Notes: generated from the letters alone by a model not told the origin. Counted from the first letter of the stretch, positions 8,297 through 18,272 are shown. The stretch: 64,000 nt of DNA from Loktanella sp. SALINAS62 (GCF_018263905.1 NZ_JAAFZU010000034.1:81079-145078), one strand, 5' to 3'. Numbers and translations are program-made.

Positions 8297-8893
8297 TCAC
8301 GCGCGGGTTTTGCGCACGCCGTCCAAACGCGGACCGGGGCGGGCGGCAGATCGGGCAAGGGTTGGTTCGGCACGATTTGGCCTTGCGCGGGACCGGCTGC
8401 GGCGGCGCGGGCCACGGCGCAGCAACGCGGACAGTCCAGACCATGTGATCGCCGCAACGACCCAGCCCACTGCCGCACCGATTGCGGCTGTGGCCAGCCC
8501 TGCGATCGACAACGGCATTGCCGGTTCAAAATCGCCCCATGCCGCACGCAGCGTCGCGGGATCACTGACCCGAGCGACCAATGCGATCCGGCCCAGCGAT
8601 GTGGCATCACGCAAGCGCGCCAGATCGTCGGTCAGCACCGCATGGCGGCGAAAGGTACGGCGCATGTCGTCCTGACGATCCGCCAGAAAGGCCGTGCCTG
8701 TCATCTGCGCCAGCGCGTCAGTCCGGGTCAGACCGGCGCGCATGGCGGATGCTTCAAAATCACCAACGACGACGTCCAGCGCATCGACCTGCCCTGCCAG
8801 ACGCTGCACATATTGCTGCGTGAACGCAGGATATTGCGAACAGGCGGCAGCACCTGCCACAGCGCCTGCCAGCGTCAGTGCGCGCCCGATCAT
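8297..8893 (-). CDS. DUF2937 family protein
   Basis: Starting at the ATG at 8893 gives 198 residues; a TTG at 8908 would add five. The sequence MIGRALTLAGAVAGAAACSQYP then FTQQYVQRLAGQVDAL fits DUF2937. A second hydrophobic stretch (LSIAGLATAAIGAAVGWVVAAI) lies near residues 127-148, followed by a strongly basic, Arg-rich tail of about 45 residues. It is probably an inner-membrane protein of unknown role. It sits between proS and lolC on the same strand. Neither start has a convincing ribosome-binding site. Confidence 0.65.
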   Translation of the reverse strand: MIGRALTLAGAVAGAAACSQYPAFTQQYVQRLAGQVDALDVVVGDFEASAMRAGLTRTDALAQMTGTAFLADRQDDMRRTFRRHAVLTDDLARLRDATSLGRIALVARVSDPATLRAAWGDFEPAMPLSIAGLATAAIGAAVGWVVAAITWSGLSALLRRGPRRRSRSRARPNRAEPTLARSAARPGPRLDGVRKTRA

Positions 8894-8960
8894 CGGGGCA
8901 CCGGACAATATCCGGGTGTCATGGGTGTCATCTGCTGCCTCTTGCGTTTTAGGGCAGCAT

Positions 8961-8981
8961 ACAGGGGCGCAGCGCCCCTGT
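8961..8981 (-). terminator. Terminator-like hairpin after proS
   Basis: ACAGGGGCGC (8961-8970) and GCGCCCCTGT (8972-8981) are perfect inverted arms just beyond the proS stop at 8993. No T-run follows on the minus strand, so termination would be weak or Rho-assisted. Confidence 0.4.
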
Positions 8982-8992
8982 CATCGCCTGCG

Positions 8993-10330
8993 TCAGATGC
9001 CGTCGTAGATCGTTGCAATCCGGGCAATCGCATCTTCGAGCGACATCTCTTCAGCCACGCCACTGCGGCGGCTGGTCAGTTCGACGACGCCGTTCTTGAC
9101 CCCGCGCGGACCCACGGTGATCCGCCACGGCAGGCCGATGATATCCATTGTCCCGAATTTCGCGCCCGCGCGTTCGTCGCGGTCGTCATAGAGCGGGTCC
9201 AGACCGCGCGCGCGCAACCGGGCGTACAGATCTTCGCAGACCGCGTCACAGGCATCGTCACCCTGCCGCATGTTCAGAATACCGACATGGAACGGTGTGA
9301 CACCTTCGGGCCAGATGATGCCCTTGTCGTCGTGGCTGGCTTCGATGATGGCACCCAGCAGGCGGCTGACGCCGATCCCGTGCGACCCCATGTGAACGGG
9401 CAGGCTTTCGCCGTCGCGGGTCTGGACGGTCGCACCCAGCGCCTCGGAATACTTGGTTCCGAAATAAAAGATCTGGCCGACTTCGATGCCGCGTGCGCTG
9501 CGGCGGCGGTCCTCTGGCACTTGGGCGAACAGGGCTTCGTCGTGGGTTTCATCGGTCCGGGCATAGCGCGAGGTGAATTCGTCCATGACGGCCTGACAGG
9601 CGGCACGGTCGTCGAAATCGATGTCCCGGTCGCCAAAGGTCAGATCGGTAATCGCGCTGTCGTAGAACACCTCTGATTCGCCGGTTTCCGCGAGCACCAG
9701 AAATTCATGGGTGTCGTCGCCGCCAATCGGGCCGGAATCGGCCCGCATTGGAATCGCCTGCAGCCCCATGCGTTCATAGGTCCGCAGATAGGTCACCAGA
9801 TGGCGGTTGTAGGCGTGCAGCGCGTCTTCCTTGGTCAGATCGAAGTTGTAGCCATCTTTCATCAGGAATTCGCGGCCCCGCATGACGCCGAAACGCGGGC
9901 GCACTTCATCACGAAATTTCCACTGAATCTGATAGAGCGTCAGCGGCAGGTCCTTGTAGCTGCCGACATGGGCGCGGAAGATGTCGGTCACCAATTCTTC
10001 GGCCGTAGGCGTGAACAGCATGTCGCGGCCGCTGCGATCCTTGACCCGCAGCATTTCGTCGCCATAGGCGTCGTACCGCCCGCTTTCACGCCACAGGTCG
10101 GCGGACTGCATGGTCGGCATCAGCATCGCCAGATGACCGGCGCGGGCCTGTTCTTCGTGGACGATCTGTTCGATCCGCTTGAGCACCTTGTAACCCATCG
10201 GCAGCCACGAATAGATGCCGGCGCTGGCCTGCTTGATCAGACCGGCCTGCAACATCAGGCGGTGGCTGACGATCTGCGCCTCGCGTGGGGTTTCCTTGAG
10301 GACGGGCAGGAAATAGCGGGACAGACGCAT
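8993..10330 (-). CDS. proS: Proline--tRNA ligase, short alphaproteobacterial form
   Basis: The enzyme charges tRNA-Pro with proline in the cytoplasm. The ATG at 10330 gives 445 residues starting [15 protein letters not shown]. Class II motifs are visible: [20 protein letters not shown], the motif 2 region [20 protein letters not shown], and motif 3 [13 protein letters not shown]. It is well short of the roughly 570-residue E. coli enzyme because the insertion (editing) domain is absent, as is usual in alphaproteobacteria. Mischarged Ala-tRNA-Pro must then be cleared in trans, if at all. Confidence 0.95.
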   Translation of the reverse strand: MRLSRYFLPVLKETPREAQIVSHRLMLQAGLIKQASAGIYSWLPMGYKVLKRIEQIVHEEQARAGHLAMLMPTMQSADLWRESGRYDAYGDEMLRVKDRSGRDMLFTPTAEELVTDIFRAHVGSYKDLPLTLYQIQWKFRDEVRPRFGVMRGREFLMKDGYNFDLTKEDALHAYNRHLVTYLRTYERMGLQAIPMRADSGPIGGDDTHEFLVLAETGESEVFYDSAITDLTFGDRDIDFDDRAACQAVMDEFTSRYARTDETHDEALFAQVPEDRRRSARGIEVGQIFYFGTKYSEALGATVQTRDGESLPVHMGSHGIGVSRLLGAIIEASHDDKGIIWPEGVTPFHVGILNMRQGDDACDAVCEDLYARLRARGLDPLYDDRDERAGAKFGTMDIIGLPWRITVGPRGVKNGVVELTSRRSGVAEEMSLEDAIARIATIYDGI

Positions 10331-10466
10331 GGTGTGGTGATCCTTCACTCAAGCTACATTCGCGCCGGGTGTAATCGGCGGGCCAAAGCGCCGCAAGCGC
10401 TGCGTGGCTTGCGTGAAGCTGCCGGGTGGGTCATTTAGAACGAATATCTGTCAGGAATGAACCGTC

Positions 10467-11525
10467 ATGCCGCTCACCTCGCGTCAGCAAACGATCTACT
10501 GGGGCTTTGCCATCGTCGTGTTCCTGCTGCTGCTTTATGCACTGGGCAATGTGATCATGCCCTTCGTGCTGGGCGGGGCCATCGCGTATATCCTTGATCC
10601 GGTGGCCGACAGGCTGCAGCGGCTGGGGTTAAGCAGGGTTGTGTCGGTCGCGGTCATTTCAGTCGTGGCGCTATTGCTGTTCGTGCTGGCCGTGTTGCTG
10701 GTGATCCCGACGCTGATCCGTCAGACCAGCGATCTGATCCAGATCGCGCCGGAATTGTTCGAAAACCTTCAGGTCTGGCTAGCGGCCCGGTTCCCGGACC
10801 TGCTGGTCGAAGGCAGCACGATCCGCACCCAGCTTGATAACATCGGCAGCATGATCCAGTCGCGCGGCGGCGCGCTGCTGGAAACGGTGGTGTCTTCGGC
10901 GATGGGACTGGTCAACGTGGTGGTGTTGCTGGTCATCGTGCCGGTCGTGGCCATTTATCTGCTGGTGGACTGGGACAATATGGTCGCGCGGATTGATGAA
11001 ATGCTGCCCCGAGACCACGTGCAGACCATCCGCCAGCTTGCCAGCCAGATCGACAGGACGTTGGCCAGCTTTATCCGTGGACAGGGTTTGGTCTGCCTGA
11101 TCCTTGGCAGCTATTACGCGGTTGCGCTGGCGCTTGTCGGCCTGAACTTTGGTCTGGTCGTCGGCGCGATCGCGGGCGCGCTGACCTTTATCCCCTATGT
11201 CGGGGCGGTCGTTGGCGGTGGTTTGGCGATGGGTTTGGCCCTGTTCCAATTTTGGGGCGACTGGCCGTGGATCATCGCTGTCTATGCGATTTTTCAGTCC
11301 GGCCAGTTCGTCGAAGGCAACATCCTGACGCCCAAACTGGTCGGATCATCCGTCGGATTGCACCCCGTCTGGCTGTTGTTCGCGCTGTCGGTCTTTGGGT
11401 CGCTGTTCGGTTTTGTCGGCCTGCTGGTCGCGGTGCCCATCGCTGCCGTCATCGGTGTGCTGGCCCGCTTTGCTGTCGAACGCTACCGCGCCAGCCCACT
11501 TTATCGCGGCACTGCGGAGGACTAG
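10467..11525 (+). CDS. AI-2E family permease
   Basis: The 352-residue integral membrane protein matches the AI-2E/YdiK/PerM family. Hydrophobic helices are near 12-50 and 65-85, a soluble stretch spans about 95-145, and five or so further helices follow, including the conserved GALTFIPYVGAVVGG and NILTPKLVGSSVGLHP segments. Members export or exchange small solutes, but the substrate here is unknown. It is followed after 4 bases by hdaA, a pairing seen in related genomes, so the two are probably one operon. Confidence 0.85.
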   Translation: MPLTSRQQTIYWGFAIVVFLLLLYALGNVIMPFVLGGAIAYILDPVADRLQRLGLSRVVSVAVISVVALLLFVLAVLLVIPTLIRQTSDLIQIAPELFENLQVWLAARFPDLLVEGSTIRTQLDNIGSMIQSRGGALLETVVSSAMGLVNVVVLLVIVPVVAIYLLVDWDNMVARIDEMLPRDHVQTIRQLASQIDRTLASFIRGQGLVCLILGSYYAVALALVGLNFGLVVGAIAGALTFIPYVGAVVGGGLAMGLALFQFWGDWPWIIAVYAIFQSGQFVEGNILTPKLVGSSVGLHPVWLLFALSVFGSLFGFVGLLVAVPIAAVIGVLARFAVERYRASPLYRGTAED

Positions 11526-11529
11526 TCCG

Positions 11530-12195
11530 GTGTCCGAACAGCTGACCTTTGACTGGCCGGTCGGGGTGTCGCTGGAAGCGGCGGATTTCTTTGTGTCCAC
11601 CGCCAACAGCGACGCGTTCCGCATGGTTCGCCACCCGGCGCGCTGGCCACAGGGTAAACTGTTGCTGGTCGGCCCGTCCGGGTCGGGCAAAAGCCATCTG
11701 GCGCGCGTCTTTGCCGCGACCCACGGGGCCGCGATCATTCAGGCGCAGGACGCGGCAGATCGTTTTCCGGACACTGCCACCGTGGTCGAATCGGTCGACA
11801 CCCTGCCCGCCGCGCTGGAACCCGCGCTGTTTCATCTGCACAATCACATGGTGGCGCACGGCCTGCCGCTGCTGATGACCGCGCGCAGCCTGCCTGCGAC
11901 CTGGAATATCGGCCTGCCAGACCTGAACAGCCGGATGCAGGCGACGACGCCGGTGCGGATTGCGCCACCTGACGATGCGCTGCTGGAAGCCTTGCTGATG
12001 AAACTGTTCGCGGATCGCCAGATCCTGCCGCCGCCCAGCCTGCCGCGTTATCTGGCGTCGCGCATTGATCGGTCATATCTTGCCGCACAACAGATTGTCG
12101 CGGCACTGGACGCTGTGGCACTGGGCAGCGGCAAATCCGTCAGCACCCGCATGGCGGCCCGACTGTTGGAAAAGGATGATCCCGATGCAGAATGA
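11530..12195 (+). CDS. hdaA: DnaA-related replication regulator (Hda-like)
   Basis: The GTG at 11530 gives 221 residues. The N-terminus QLTFDWP resembles the sliding-clamp-binding motif of Hda. Walker A GPSGSGKS is at 48-55, and the rest follows the AAA+ part of DnaA without its DNA-binding domain. In alphaproteobacteria HdaA stimulates DnaA-ATP hydrolysis with the clamp and so prevents re-initiation. It begins 4 bases after the AI-2E gene and is followed by ppk. A longer upstream start would overlap the permease and is rejected. Confidence 0.85.
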   Translation: MSEQLTFDWPVGVSLEAADFFVSTANSDAFRMVRHPARWPQGKLLLVGPSGSGKSHLARVFAATHGAAIIQAQDAADRFPDTATVVESVDTLPAALEPALFHLHNHMVAHGLPLLMTARSLPATWNIGLPDLNSRMQATTPVRIAPPDDALLEALLMKLFADRQILPPPSLPRYLASRIDRSYLAAQQIVAALDAVALGSGKSVSTRMAARLLEKDDPDAE

Positions 12196-12234
12196 GTGTC
12201 ATAATCCTGAGATACAATCGGTGCAACTGCGCCC

Positions 12235-14400
12235 ATGACCCATGCTGATTTTCTGGCCTCTGCCTTTCCCGAACCTGTCGCCTTTGATCTGGATTTCACC
12301 GGCCCCGACCGGTTCGTGAACCGTGAACTGTCATGGATCGGGTTCAACATGCGGGTCCTTGAAGAGGCCGAAAACCCGCGTGTCCCTTTGCTGGAACGGC
12401 TGCGGTTCCTGTCGATTTCCGCGACCAATCTTGATGAATTCTACACGGTCCGCGTGGCGGGTCTGCGCGAACTGGCACAGGCTGGCAATACGACGCCCGC
12501 GATGGACGGTCTGACGCCTGCCGAACAGCTGCGCCTGATTGATTCGGCAGCGCGCGATCTGATGAACCGGCAGCAGGACGCGTTGGACATCCTGACGCGC
12601 GAAATGGCGCAAAAAGGAATTGCCGTTCTCACGACCTCCGACCTGTCAAAGGACGATATCGCCTTTCTCGAAGGCTTCTTTCTGGAACAGGTGTTTCCCG
12701 TCCTGTCGCCGCTGGCCATCGACCCGGCCCATCCGTTCCCGTTTTTGCCGAACGAAGGCTTTGCGCTGGCACTGCAACTGGAACGTTCGCGCGACAAGCG
12801 CGCACTGCGCGCCCTGTTGCCGGTGCCAGCGCAGATCGCGCGATTTGTACGCCTGCCCGGCGACGCCTATCGCTACATCCCGCTAGAAGACCTGCTGCTG
12901 CAATTTGTCGGGCGCCTGTATCCCGGCTACGTGATCAAGGGACATTGCGCTTTCAAGGTGCTGCGCGACAGCGATCTTGAACTTGAAGACGAAGCCGAAG
13001 ACCTTGTCCGGGAATTCGAGACAGCGCTGAAGCGCCGCCGCCGGGGCGAAGTGGTCAGACTCAAGATATCGGCCAATGCGCCCACAGCCCTGCGCAAGCT
13101 CATCATGGATGCCCTGCCCGTGACAGAGGCCGAAATCGTGGCCGTCGATGGTCTGATCGGTATCGCGGATCTGTCCGAACTGGTGTTGGACGAACGGCCC
13201 GATCTGTTGTGGCCGACGTTTGCGCCGCGCGTCCCTGAACGTGTGCAGGATCACGACGGCGACATGTTCGCCGCGATCCAGCAAAAGGACATGCTGCTGC
13301 ATCACCCCTATGAAACGTTCGACATGGTCGTCCGGTTTCTGTCGCAGGCCGCGCGCGACCCCGATGTCGTGGCGATCAAGCAGACGCTGTACCGCACGTC
13401 CAAAAAATCGCCCATCGTCGAAGCCCTGTGCGAAGCCGCCGAAGACGGCAAATCCGTCACAGCACTGGTGGAACTGAAGGCCCGTTTCGACGAAGCCGCC
13501 AACATCCGCCAGTCACGGCGGCTGGAACGGTCCGGCGCGCATGTGGTTTACGGGTTCCTTGACCTGAAAACCCACGCCAAGATCAGCACCGTTGTGCGGC
13601 GCGAAGGCAATCGTCTGGTGACCTACACCCATTTCGGCACCGGAAATTACCATCCGATCACGGCCAAGATCTATACCGACGTGTCGCTGTTCACCTGCGA
13701 CGCGCAACTGGGCCGCGACGCAAACAAGGTGTTCAATTACCTGTCTGGCTACGCACAGCCCGAAGCATTGGAAAACCTGTCGATCGCGCCCATCGACCTG
13801 AAATCCACCTTGCTCGCCCGCATTGCCGAAGAAACCGAATACGCCCGCAACGGCAAACCCGCGACCATCTGGGCCAAAATGAACAGCCTGATCGAAACCG
13901 ACGTGATCGACGCGCTTTATGCCGCGTCGCAGGCCGGTGTGCAGATCAGCCTTGTGGTGCGCGGCATCTGTGGGCTGCGGCCCGGTGTGGCGGGGCTGTC
14001 CGACAATATCCGCGTCAAATCCATCGTCGGGCGGTTTTTGGAACATTCGCGGATCGTGTGTTTCGGTGGTGGCCAGGCGCTGCCGAACAAGAAGGCCAGG
14101 GTCTACATCAGCTCTGCCGACTGGATGGGCCGTAATCTGAAACGCCGGGTCGAAACATTGGTTGAAATTACCAACAACACGGTCAAGGCGCAGATCGTCA
14201 GCCAGATCATGGCCGCCAATATGGCCGACGTAGCGCAAAGCTGGGTCATGCAGCCAGATGGGCAATTTGTGCGCGCCACCGTCGCTGACGGTGAATTCGC
14301 GTTCAATTGCCATAGGTTTTTCATGGAAAATCCGTCGCTGTCCGGGCGTGGTTCGGCAGGCGCGTCCGATGTGCCGCAGCTGACCCACACCGACGACTGA
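12235..14400 (+). CDS. ppk: Polyphosphate kinase 1
   Basis: The 721-residue enzyme polymerises ATP gamma-phosphate into polyphosphate. The N-terminal domain starts RFVNRELSWIGFNMRVLEEA, and the catalytic core includes HHPYETFDMVVRFL and KQTLYRT. The likely phosphorylated His is His447 in LKTHAKI, and a second phospholipase D-like half carries NKKARVYISSADWMGRN. Length and domain order are normal for Ppk1. The exopolyphosphatase gene follows after about 70 bases, so synthesis and breakdown of polyphosphate are encoded together. Confidence 0.95.
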   Translation: MTHADFLASAFPEPVAFDLDFTGPDRFVNRELSWIGFNMRVLEEAENPRVPLLERLRFLSISATNLDEFYTVRVAGLRELAQAGNTTPAMDGLTPAEQLRLIDSAARDLMNRQQDALDILTREMAQKGIAVLTTSDLSKDDIAFLEGFFLEQVFPVLSPLAIDPAHPFPFLPNEGFALALQLERSRDKRALRALLPVPAQIARFVRLPGDAYRYIPLEDLLLQFVGRLYPGYVIKGHCAFKVLRDSDLELEDEAEDLVREFETALKRRRRGEVVRLKISANAPTALRKLIMDALPVTEAEIVAVDGLIGIADLSELVLDERPDLLWPTFAPRVPERVQDHDGDMFAAIQQKDMLLHHPYETFDMVVRFLSQAARDPDVVAIKQTLYRTSKKSPIVEALCEAAEDGKSVTALVELKARFDEAANIRQSRRLERSGAHVVYGFLDLKTHAKISTVVRREGNRLVTYTHFGTGNYHPITAKIYTDVSLFTCDAQLGRDANKVFNYLSGYAQPEALENLSIAPIDLKSTLLARIAEETEYARNGKPATIWAKMNSLIETDVIDALYAASQAGVQISLVVRGICGLRPGVAGLSDNIRVKSIVGRFLEHSRIVCFGGGQALPNKKARVYISSADWMGRNLKRRVETLVEITNNTVKAQIVSQIMAANMADVAQSWVMQPDGQFVRATVADGEFAFNCHRFFMENPSLSGRGSAGASDVPQLTHTDD

Positions 14401-14472
14401 ACCTGCACTGTCGGGCGTTGACACCGGGGGAACCTGCCCTGATTGATGACCAAAGACCGATGGGAACGACCG

Positions 14473-16020
14473 ATGACGGACAGCAACAGTGACGAGGCCA
14501 TCGACTGGGGGCCGTTCGGGCGCCCCCTGTTCAACGACGAAGCCGCGCAAAACCTGAAACGGGTCGGCGTCGTGGATGTGGGATCGAACTCTGTCCGTCT
14601 GGTGGTGTTCGATGGCGCAGCGCGTAGTCCCGCCTATTTCTACAACGAAAAAATCATGTGTGCCTTGGGCGCGGGTCTGTCCGATTCAGGTCGCCTGAAT
14701 CCCGAAGGCCGGGTGCGCGCGCTGTCTGCGATCCGGCGTTTCGCGGCGCTGGCACAGGGCATGGGATGCGGCCCGCTGACCGCTGTCGCAACCGCCGCCG
14801 TCCGCGAAGCCAGCGACGGCGCGGATTTCCGGGCCGAGGTTGAACGTGAAACCGGCGTCAAGCTGTGGGTCATCGACGGCGAGGAAGAAGCCCGCCTGTC
14901 CGCTCAGGGTGTTTTGCTGGGATGGCCCGGCAGCTACGGCCTTGTCTGCGACATCGGTGGGTCCAGCATGGAACTGGCCGATCTGGCCGATGGCCGGGTT
15001 GGGCGACGCGTCACCTCTGCGTTGGGTCCGCTGAAATTGCGCGAAATCAAGGGCGGTCATCAGGCCGTAAAGGCCTATATCAAAACCGTCGTGGCCGATC
15101 TGCACGACCGCATGGGAAACCAGACCGACATGCGGCTGTTTCTGGTCGGCGGCAGTTGGCGTGCCATCGCCCGCGTCGACATGGAACGCCGTGGATACCC
15201 CCTGACGGTGCTGCATGAATACCGGATGACGTCGCGCCGGATCGCCCATACCGCCGCCTATATCAAGGCGTCCGATCTTCAAAGCCTGCGGGCGCGCTGT
15301 TCGATTTCCGACAGCCGGATGTCACTGGTGCCGCTTGCGGTGCTGGTGCTGAAGGAACTGATACGGGTGTTCAAACCCAAGGATGTGGCCGTGTCGGCCT
15401 ATGGCATCCGCGAAGGCATGCTGTTCGAACAGATGCCGCGTGAATTGCGTGAGCGCGATCCCCTGATCGAAGCCTGTCGCTTTGCCGAAAGCAAGGACGC
15501 CCGCCTGCCCGGCTTTGGTCGTCTGTTGTATGATTTCATCAAGCCGCTGTTTCCGCGCGCCAATTGGCAGCGCCTGCGGATCATCAAGGCCGCTTGCCTG
15601 CTGCACGATGTCAGCTGGCGCGCTCATCCAGATTATCGTGGTGAAATCACGTTCGACAACGCGACCCGCGCCAACCTTGGCGGGCTGAAGCATTATGAAC
15701 GCGTTCTTTTGGGTCTGGCGCTGATGAAACGCTATTCCGGCAAGACACCCGATGGCCGATTTGAACCGCTGTTCGCCCTACTGTCCGACGACCAAAAGCG
15801 CGAGGCGGAAATCATTGGCCGCGCCATGCGGTTCGGGGCGATGCTGTGGCTGGACGGCGACCGCCAGCCCGGCACCTTCAAATGGAGCGCCAAGCACAAG
15901 CAACTGACGCTGACCTTGGCCGAAGACGCACGCCCGCTGTTTGGTGAAGTCGCGGAATCCCGCCTGAACGCACTGGCGCAGGCTATGGATGCGACGCTGA
16001 CCGTTCAGTTCAAACGTTAA
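14473..16020 (+). CDS. ppx: Exopolyphosphatase, Ppx/GppA family
   Basis: I take the ATG at 14473 (515 residues); an ATG at 14443 would add ten. The sugar-kinase/actin fold starts VGVVDVGSNSVRLVVFDG, with CDIGGSSMELADL as the second nucleotide-loop region and FLVGGSWRAIARVD as the third. The C-terminal part includes the HD-like ACLLHDVSWRAHPDYRGE. It releases terminal phosphate from polyphosphate or the pppGpp gamma-phosphate; the two activities cannot be separated by sequence alone. The stop overlaps the convergent gene by three to four bases. Confidence 0.92.
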   Translation: MTDSNSDEAIDWGPFGRPLFNDEAAQNLKRVGVVDVGSNSVRLVVFDGAARSPAYFYNEKIMCALGAGLSDSGRLNPEGRVRALSAIRRFAALAQGMGCGPLTAVATAAVREASDGADFRAEVERETGVKLWVIDGEEEARLSAQGVLLGWPGSYGLVCDIGGSSMELADLADGRVGRRVTSALGPLKLREIKGGHQAVKAYIKTVVADLHDRMGNQTDMRLFLVGGSWRAIARVDMERRGYPLTVLHEYRMTSRRIAHTAAYIKASDLQSLRARCSISDSRMSLVPLAVLVLKELIRVFKPKDVAVSAYGIREGMLFEQMPRELRERDPLIEACRFAESKDARLPGFGRLLYDFIKPLFPRANWQRLRIIKAACLLHDVSWRAHPDYRGEITFDNATRANLGGLKHYERVLLGLALMKRYSGKTPDGRFEPLFALLSDDQKREAEIIGRAMRFGAMLWLDGDRQPGTFKWSAKHKQLTLTLAEDARPLFGEVAESRLNALAQAMDATLTVQFKR

Positions 16021-16391
16021 AGTTCGATATCGTCATTGGTGACGGCGGGTGGCACATAGGCCGGTGCATCAGGTTCGCGCCGGATGATGATATCACCGTT
16101 CGGCAGGATTTCCGGCGGCTGATAATTGGCGATATCGTCGATCTGCGACATGATCTGCGCCAGCGCCGGTCCCATTTCCTCTCGGAGCATTTGCAGGGCT
16201 GGTCCGACGTTGTTGGCGAGATCCTGCAATTCACGGATCGCCGGGTCCGCTTCGCGCAGCAGACCGCGCAAAAACAACTTTGTCCCTTCTTCGATCAGGT
16301 CACGACCGGGCGCGTCGTCGACTGGCGGCGTCTGCGCAAGCACCGGGGTGGCGGACAGGGTTAAACAGGCGGCGATGATGATGTGTTTCAT
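16017..16391 (-). CDS. Small exported protein of unknown function
   Basis: This 124-residue protein has the signal peptide MKHIIIAACLTLSATPVLA followed by an acidic, helical body and a C-terminus rich in Pro, Asp and Glu (PNGDIIIRREPDAPAYVPP). I recognise no catalytic motif. It should be periplasmic. It is convergent with ppx, with which it overlaps at the stop codons. Annotations in related genomes vary, and I do not assign a function. Confidence 0.7.
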   Translation of the reverse strand: MKHIIIAACLTLSATPVLAQTPPVDDAPGRDLIEEGTKLFLRGLLREADPAIRELQDLANNVGPALQMLREEMGPALAQIMSQIDDIANYQPPEILPNGDIIIRREPDAPAYVPPAVTNDDIEL

Positions 16392-16509
16392 ACATGTGAT
16401 CTAGGCTGGTGCGCGCGATTTGCAATCTTGGGGCGCAATCGGGGTTCGACCGGCCTGTCGTCCTGCCCCACCGCGCGCTCAAAAATGGGCGCTAATGGTT
16501 CAGCAGATG

Positions 16510-17190
16510 TCACGCCCGCGCGGCGCTGATCTGTTCCCAGGCCCGGTTGATCGCGATCAGCCGCTTTTCCGCCAGGCGCACGGCTTCTTCGGGGACGCCG
16601 CGCGCGATCATCCGGTCGGGATGGGTTTCGCGCACCTGCGCCCGCCACGCATGGCGCACATCGTCAAGTGACGCATCGGGCGTGACACCCAGCACATCAT
16701 AAGGGTCGTGTTCGGCCCCCGGCACAAACTGTGCCCTGATCCGCGCGAACCGTGCCGCGTCGAACCCGAAAATATCAGCCACACGCGCCAGAAAGGCATC
16801 TTCTGCCGGATGATAATCACCGTCGGACAGCGCGATATGAAACAGACCTTCCATCAGGTCGCACAACGGGCCTTCGGCGCCGCGGAACATGTCAGCGATC
16901 CGGGTCGCATAGGATTCAAACCCGGCCACGTCGGTGCGGGCCATGTTGAACACGCGCGCGGCATGTGCCTCGTCCGCCTGCGGAATATGAAACACCTCAC
17001 GAAATGCCGCCACTTCGTTGCGGGTCACCATGCCGTCGGCCTTTGCCATCTTGGCCCCCAGCGCGATCACGGCGATGGTAAACGCCACCGACCGGTCCGG
17101 CGGCGTGCGCAACCGGTCGAATACAGCGGCCAATCCTTCGCCTGCGCGAAGCGCCGCCAGCGCATCAGAAATTCGGGTCCAGATCGACAT
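16510..17190 (-). CDS. DjlA-like protein with TerB and J domains
   Basis: The 226-residue protein has an N-terminal TerB-like helical domain (ALGAKMAKADGMVTRNEVAAF; a second acidic repeat ALSDGDYHPAEDAF near 120) and a C-terminal J domain starting DPYDVLGVTPDAS, with the HPD motif at 190-192. J domains stimulate DnaK ATP hydrolysis, so it is a DnaK co-chaperone. It lacks the N-terminal membrane anchor of E. coli DjlA and is probably cytoplasmic. The GNAT gene lies 9 bases upstream on the same strand. Confidence 0.88.
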   Translation of the reverse strand: MSIWTRISDALAALRAGEGLAAVFDRLRTPPDRSVAFTIAVIALGAKMAKADGMVTRNEVAAFREVFHIPQADEAHAARVFNMARTDVAGFESYATRIADMFRGAEGPLCDLMEGLFHIALSDGDYHPAEDAFLARVADIFGFDAARFARIRAQFVPGAEHDPYDVLGVTPDASLDDVRHAWRAQVRETHPDRMIARGVPEEAVRLAEKRLIAINRAWEQISAARA

Positions 17191-17199
17191 GCGATCAGT

Positions 17200-17670
17200 C
17201 TAAATCACTTTGGTCAAAAGTATAAGATCCATCCATCGGTCAAATTTGCGTCCGACCTGCGGCAATATCGCCACCTGATGAAAGCCCAGCCTTTGGTGAA
17301 ACGCGACGCCGCCCGGATTTTCCGCGCTGCATCCGGCCCAAAGCGTATGGATGCCCGCATCGCGGGCGTGCACGATCAGATGATCCATCAGAATCCGGCC
17401 AACCCCCTGTCCGCGCGCGTCCGGGTGCAGGTGGATCGTATGTTCCGCCGTATGGCGGTAGCCATCCCCGCCGCGAAACGGGCCATAGGTCGCAAATCCG
17501 ACAAGCGCCCCGACCCGTTCGACTACCAGAACCGGCCGCGTCGCAATCAGATCGCGCAAGCTGTCCGCCGTCTTTTCCACGGCGGTAAAAGTAATGCCGG
17601 TGTCCCGGATCACCGGGTTCCAGATCGCTGCAATGGCGACCGCATCATCAGGCTTTGCATCGCGGATCAT
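17200..17670 (-). CDS. GNAT family N-acetyltransferase (PAT/MNAT-like)
   Basis: The 156-residue enzyme starts IRDAKPDDAVAIAAIWNPVI and carries the acetyl-CoA loop HPDARGQGVGRILMDHLI and the later NPGGVAFHQRLGFHQV, typical of the phosphinothricin/methionine-sulfoximine acetyltransferase branch. It transfers acetyl from acetyl-CoA to an amine, probably a toxic amino-acid analogue, but the substrate is not fixed by sequence. Its start overlaps the VOC gene stop by 4 bases (ATGA type), so translation is coupled. Confidence 0.85.
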   Translation of the reverse strand: MIRDAKPDDAVAIAAIWNPVIRDTGITFTAVEKTADSLRDLIATRPVLVVERVGALVGFATYGPFRGGDGYRHTAEHTIHLHPDARGQGVGRILMDHLIVHARDAGIHTLWAGCSAENPGGVAFHQRLGFHQVAILPQVGRKFDRWMDLILLTKVI

Positions 17671-18272
17671 GTCAGCGTGCGCAGCCCATACGGTGTGCGG
17701 ATCGTCGCAGTGAATCCCGGCGCACCCGCAACAAAGCTGATGCGCGGATCATCCAGTGCAAGCTGTGCTTGCACCATCGCGGCCTGCGGGTGCTGCACCT
17801 GCCATCCGACCAGTGCGCAGCCTTGATCAGTCAGCGTATCCGTCGGATGCGGCGTCCCATCGGCCCAGCGCATCAAGGTAGGATAAGCCCCCTGCAGCGG
17901 CAGGCTGCCGTCGTCCGGCACAGTGATCGCCCAACGCAACGCGCCGCGTTCCAGCGGCACGGCAAGACCAGTATCGGTTGGTGCGGCGGTGATCGCCGCA
18001 TCCAGATCGTCGGCGCGGCAAATCCAGTTGGCACAGCGCGGTGTTCCGGCAAAGCTGTCCAGCCCGAACCATGCGGGCCGGGTCCGGGTGGCGCCGGGGT
18101 CCAGTGCGATCACCTCTAGGTAGGTGTCGCCTAACCCCAGCAGCGCATTGTGGGTGCCATAGCGCGCGTGCTGCCCGCCAGCTTGCAGCGGCACGCCCAG
18201 CGTCTGTTCGACCCATGCGACCCCTGCCGCCAGATCGGTGCAGGCGACAGCAATATGGTCCAGCGTCAGCAT
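17667..18272 (-). CDS. VOC-superfamily (glyoxalase-like) protein
   Basis: The 201-residue protein begins LTLDHIAVACTDLAAGVAWV, an opening vicinal-oxygen-chelate module with an early His as metal ligand, and has GTHNALLGLGDTYLEVIALD in the second half of that module. It matches glyoxalase-like-domain proteins of unknown reaction. The gene starts on the last base of the mutase stop (TGATG), so it is coupled to scpA. A role near propionyl-CoA metabolism, such as an epimerase-like step, is a guess; the true methylmalonyl-CoA epimerase is usually shorter. Confidence 0.75.
   Translation of the reverse strand: MLTLDHIAVACTDLAAGVAWVEQTLGVPLQAGGQHARYGTHNALLGLGDTYLEVIALDPGATRTRPAWFGLDSFAGTPRCANWICRADDLDAAITAAPTDTGLAVPLERGALRWAITVPDDGSLPLQGAYPTLMRWADGTPHPTDTLTDQGCALVGWQVQHPQAAMVQAQLALDDPRISFVAGAPGFTATIRTPYGLRTLT

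Noticed and set aside
6837-8675. A long open frame on the plus strand across the lolC region
   Set aside because: It is antisense to lolC and the DUF2937 gene, has a composition dominated by Arg, Gln, Asp and His, and shows no domain; long antisense frames are common at this GC content.
16392-16509. A tRNA-like stretch with GGTTCGA resembling a T-loop
   Set aside because: No acceptor stem, anticodon arm or CCA-compatible end can be formed around it.
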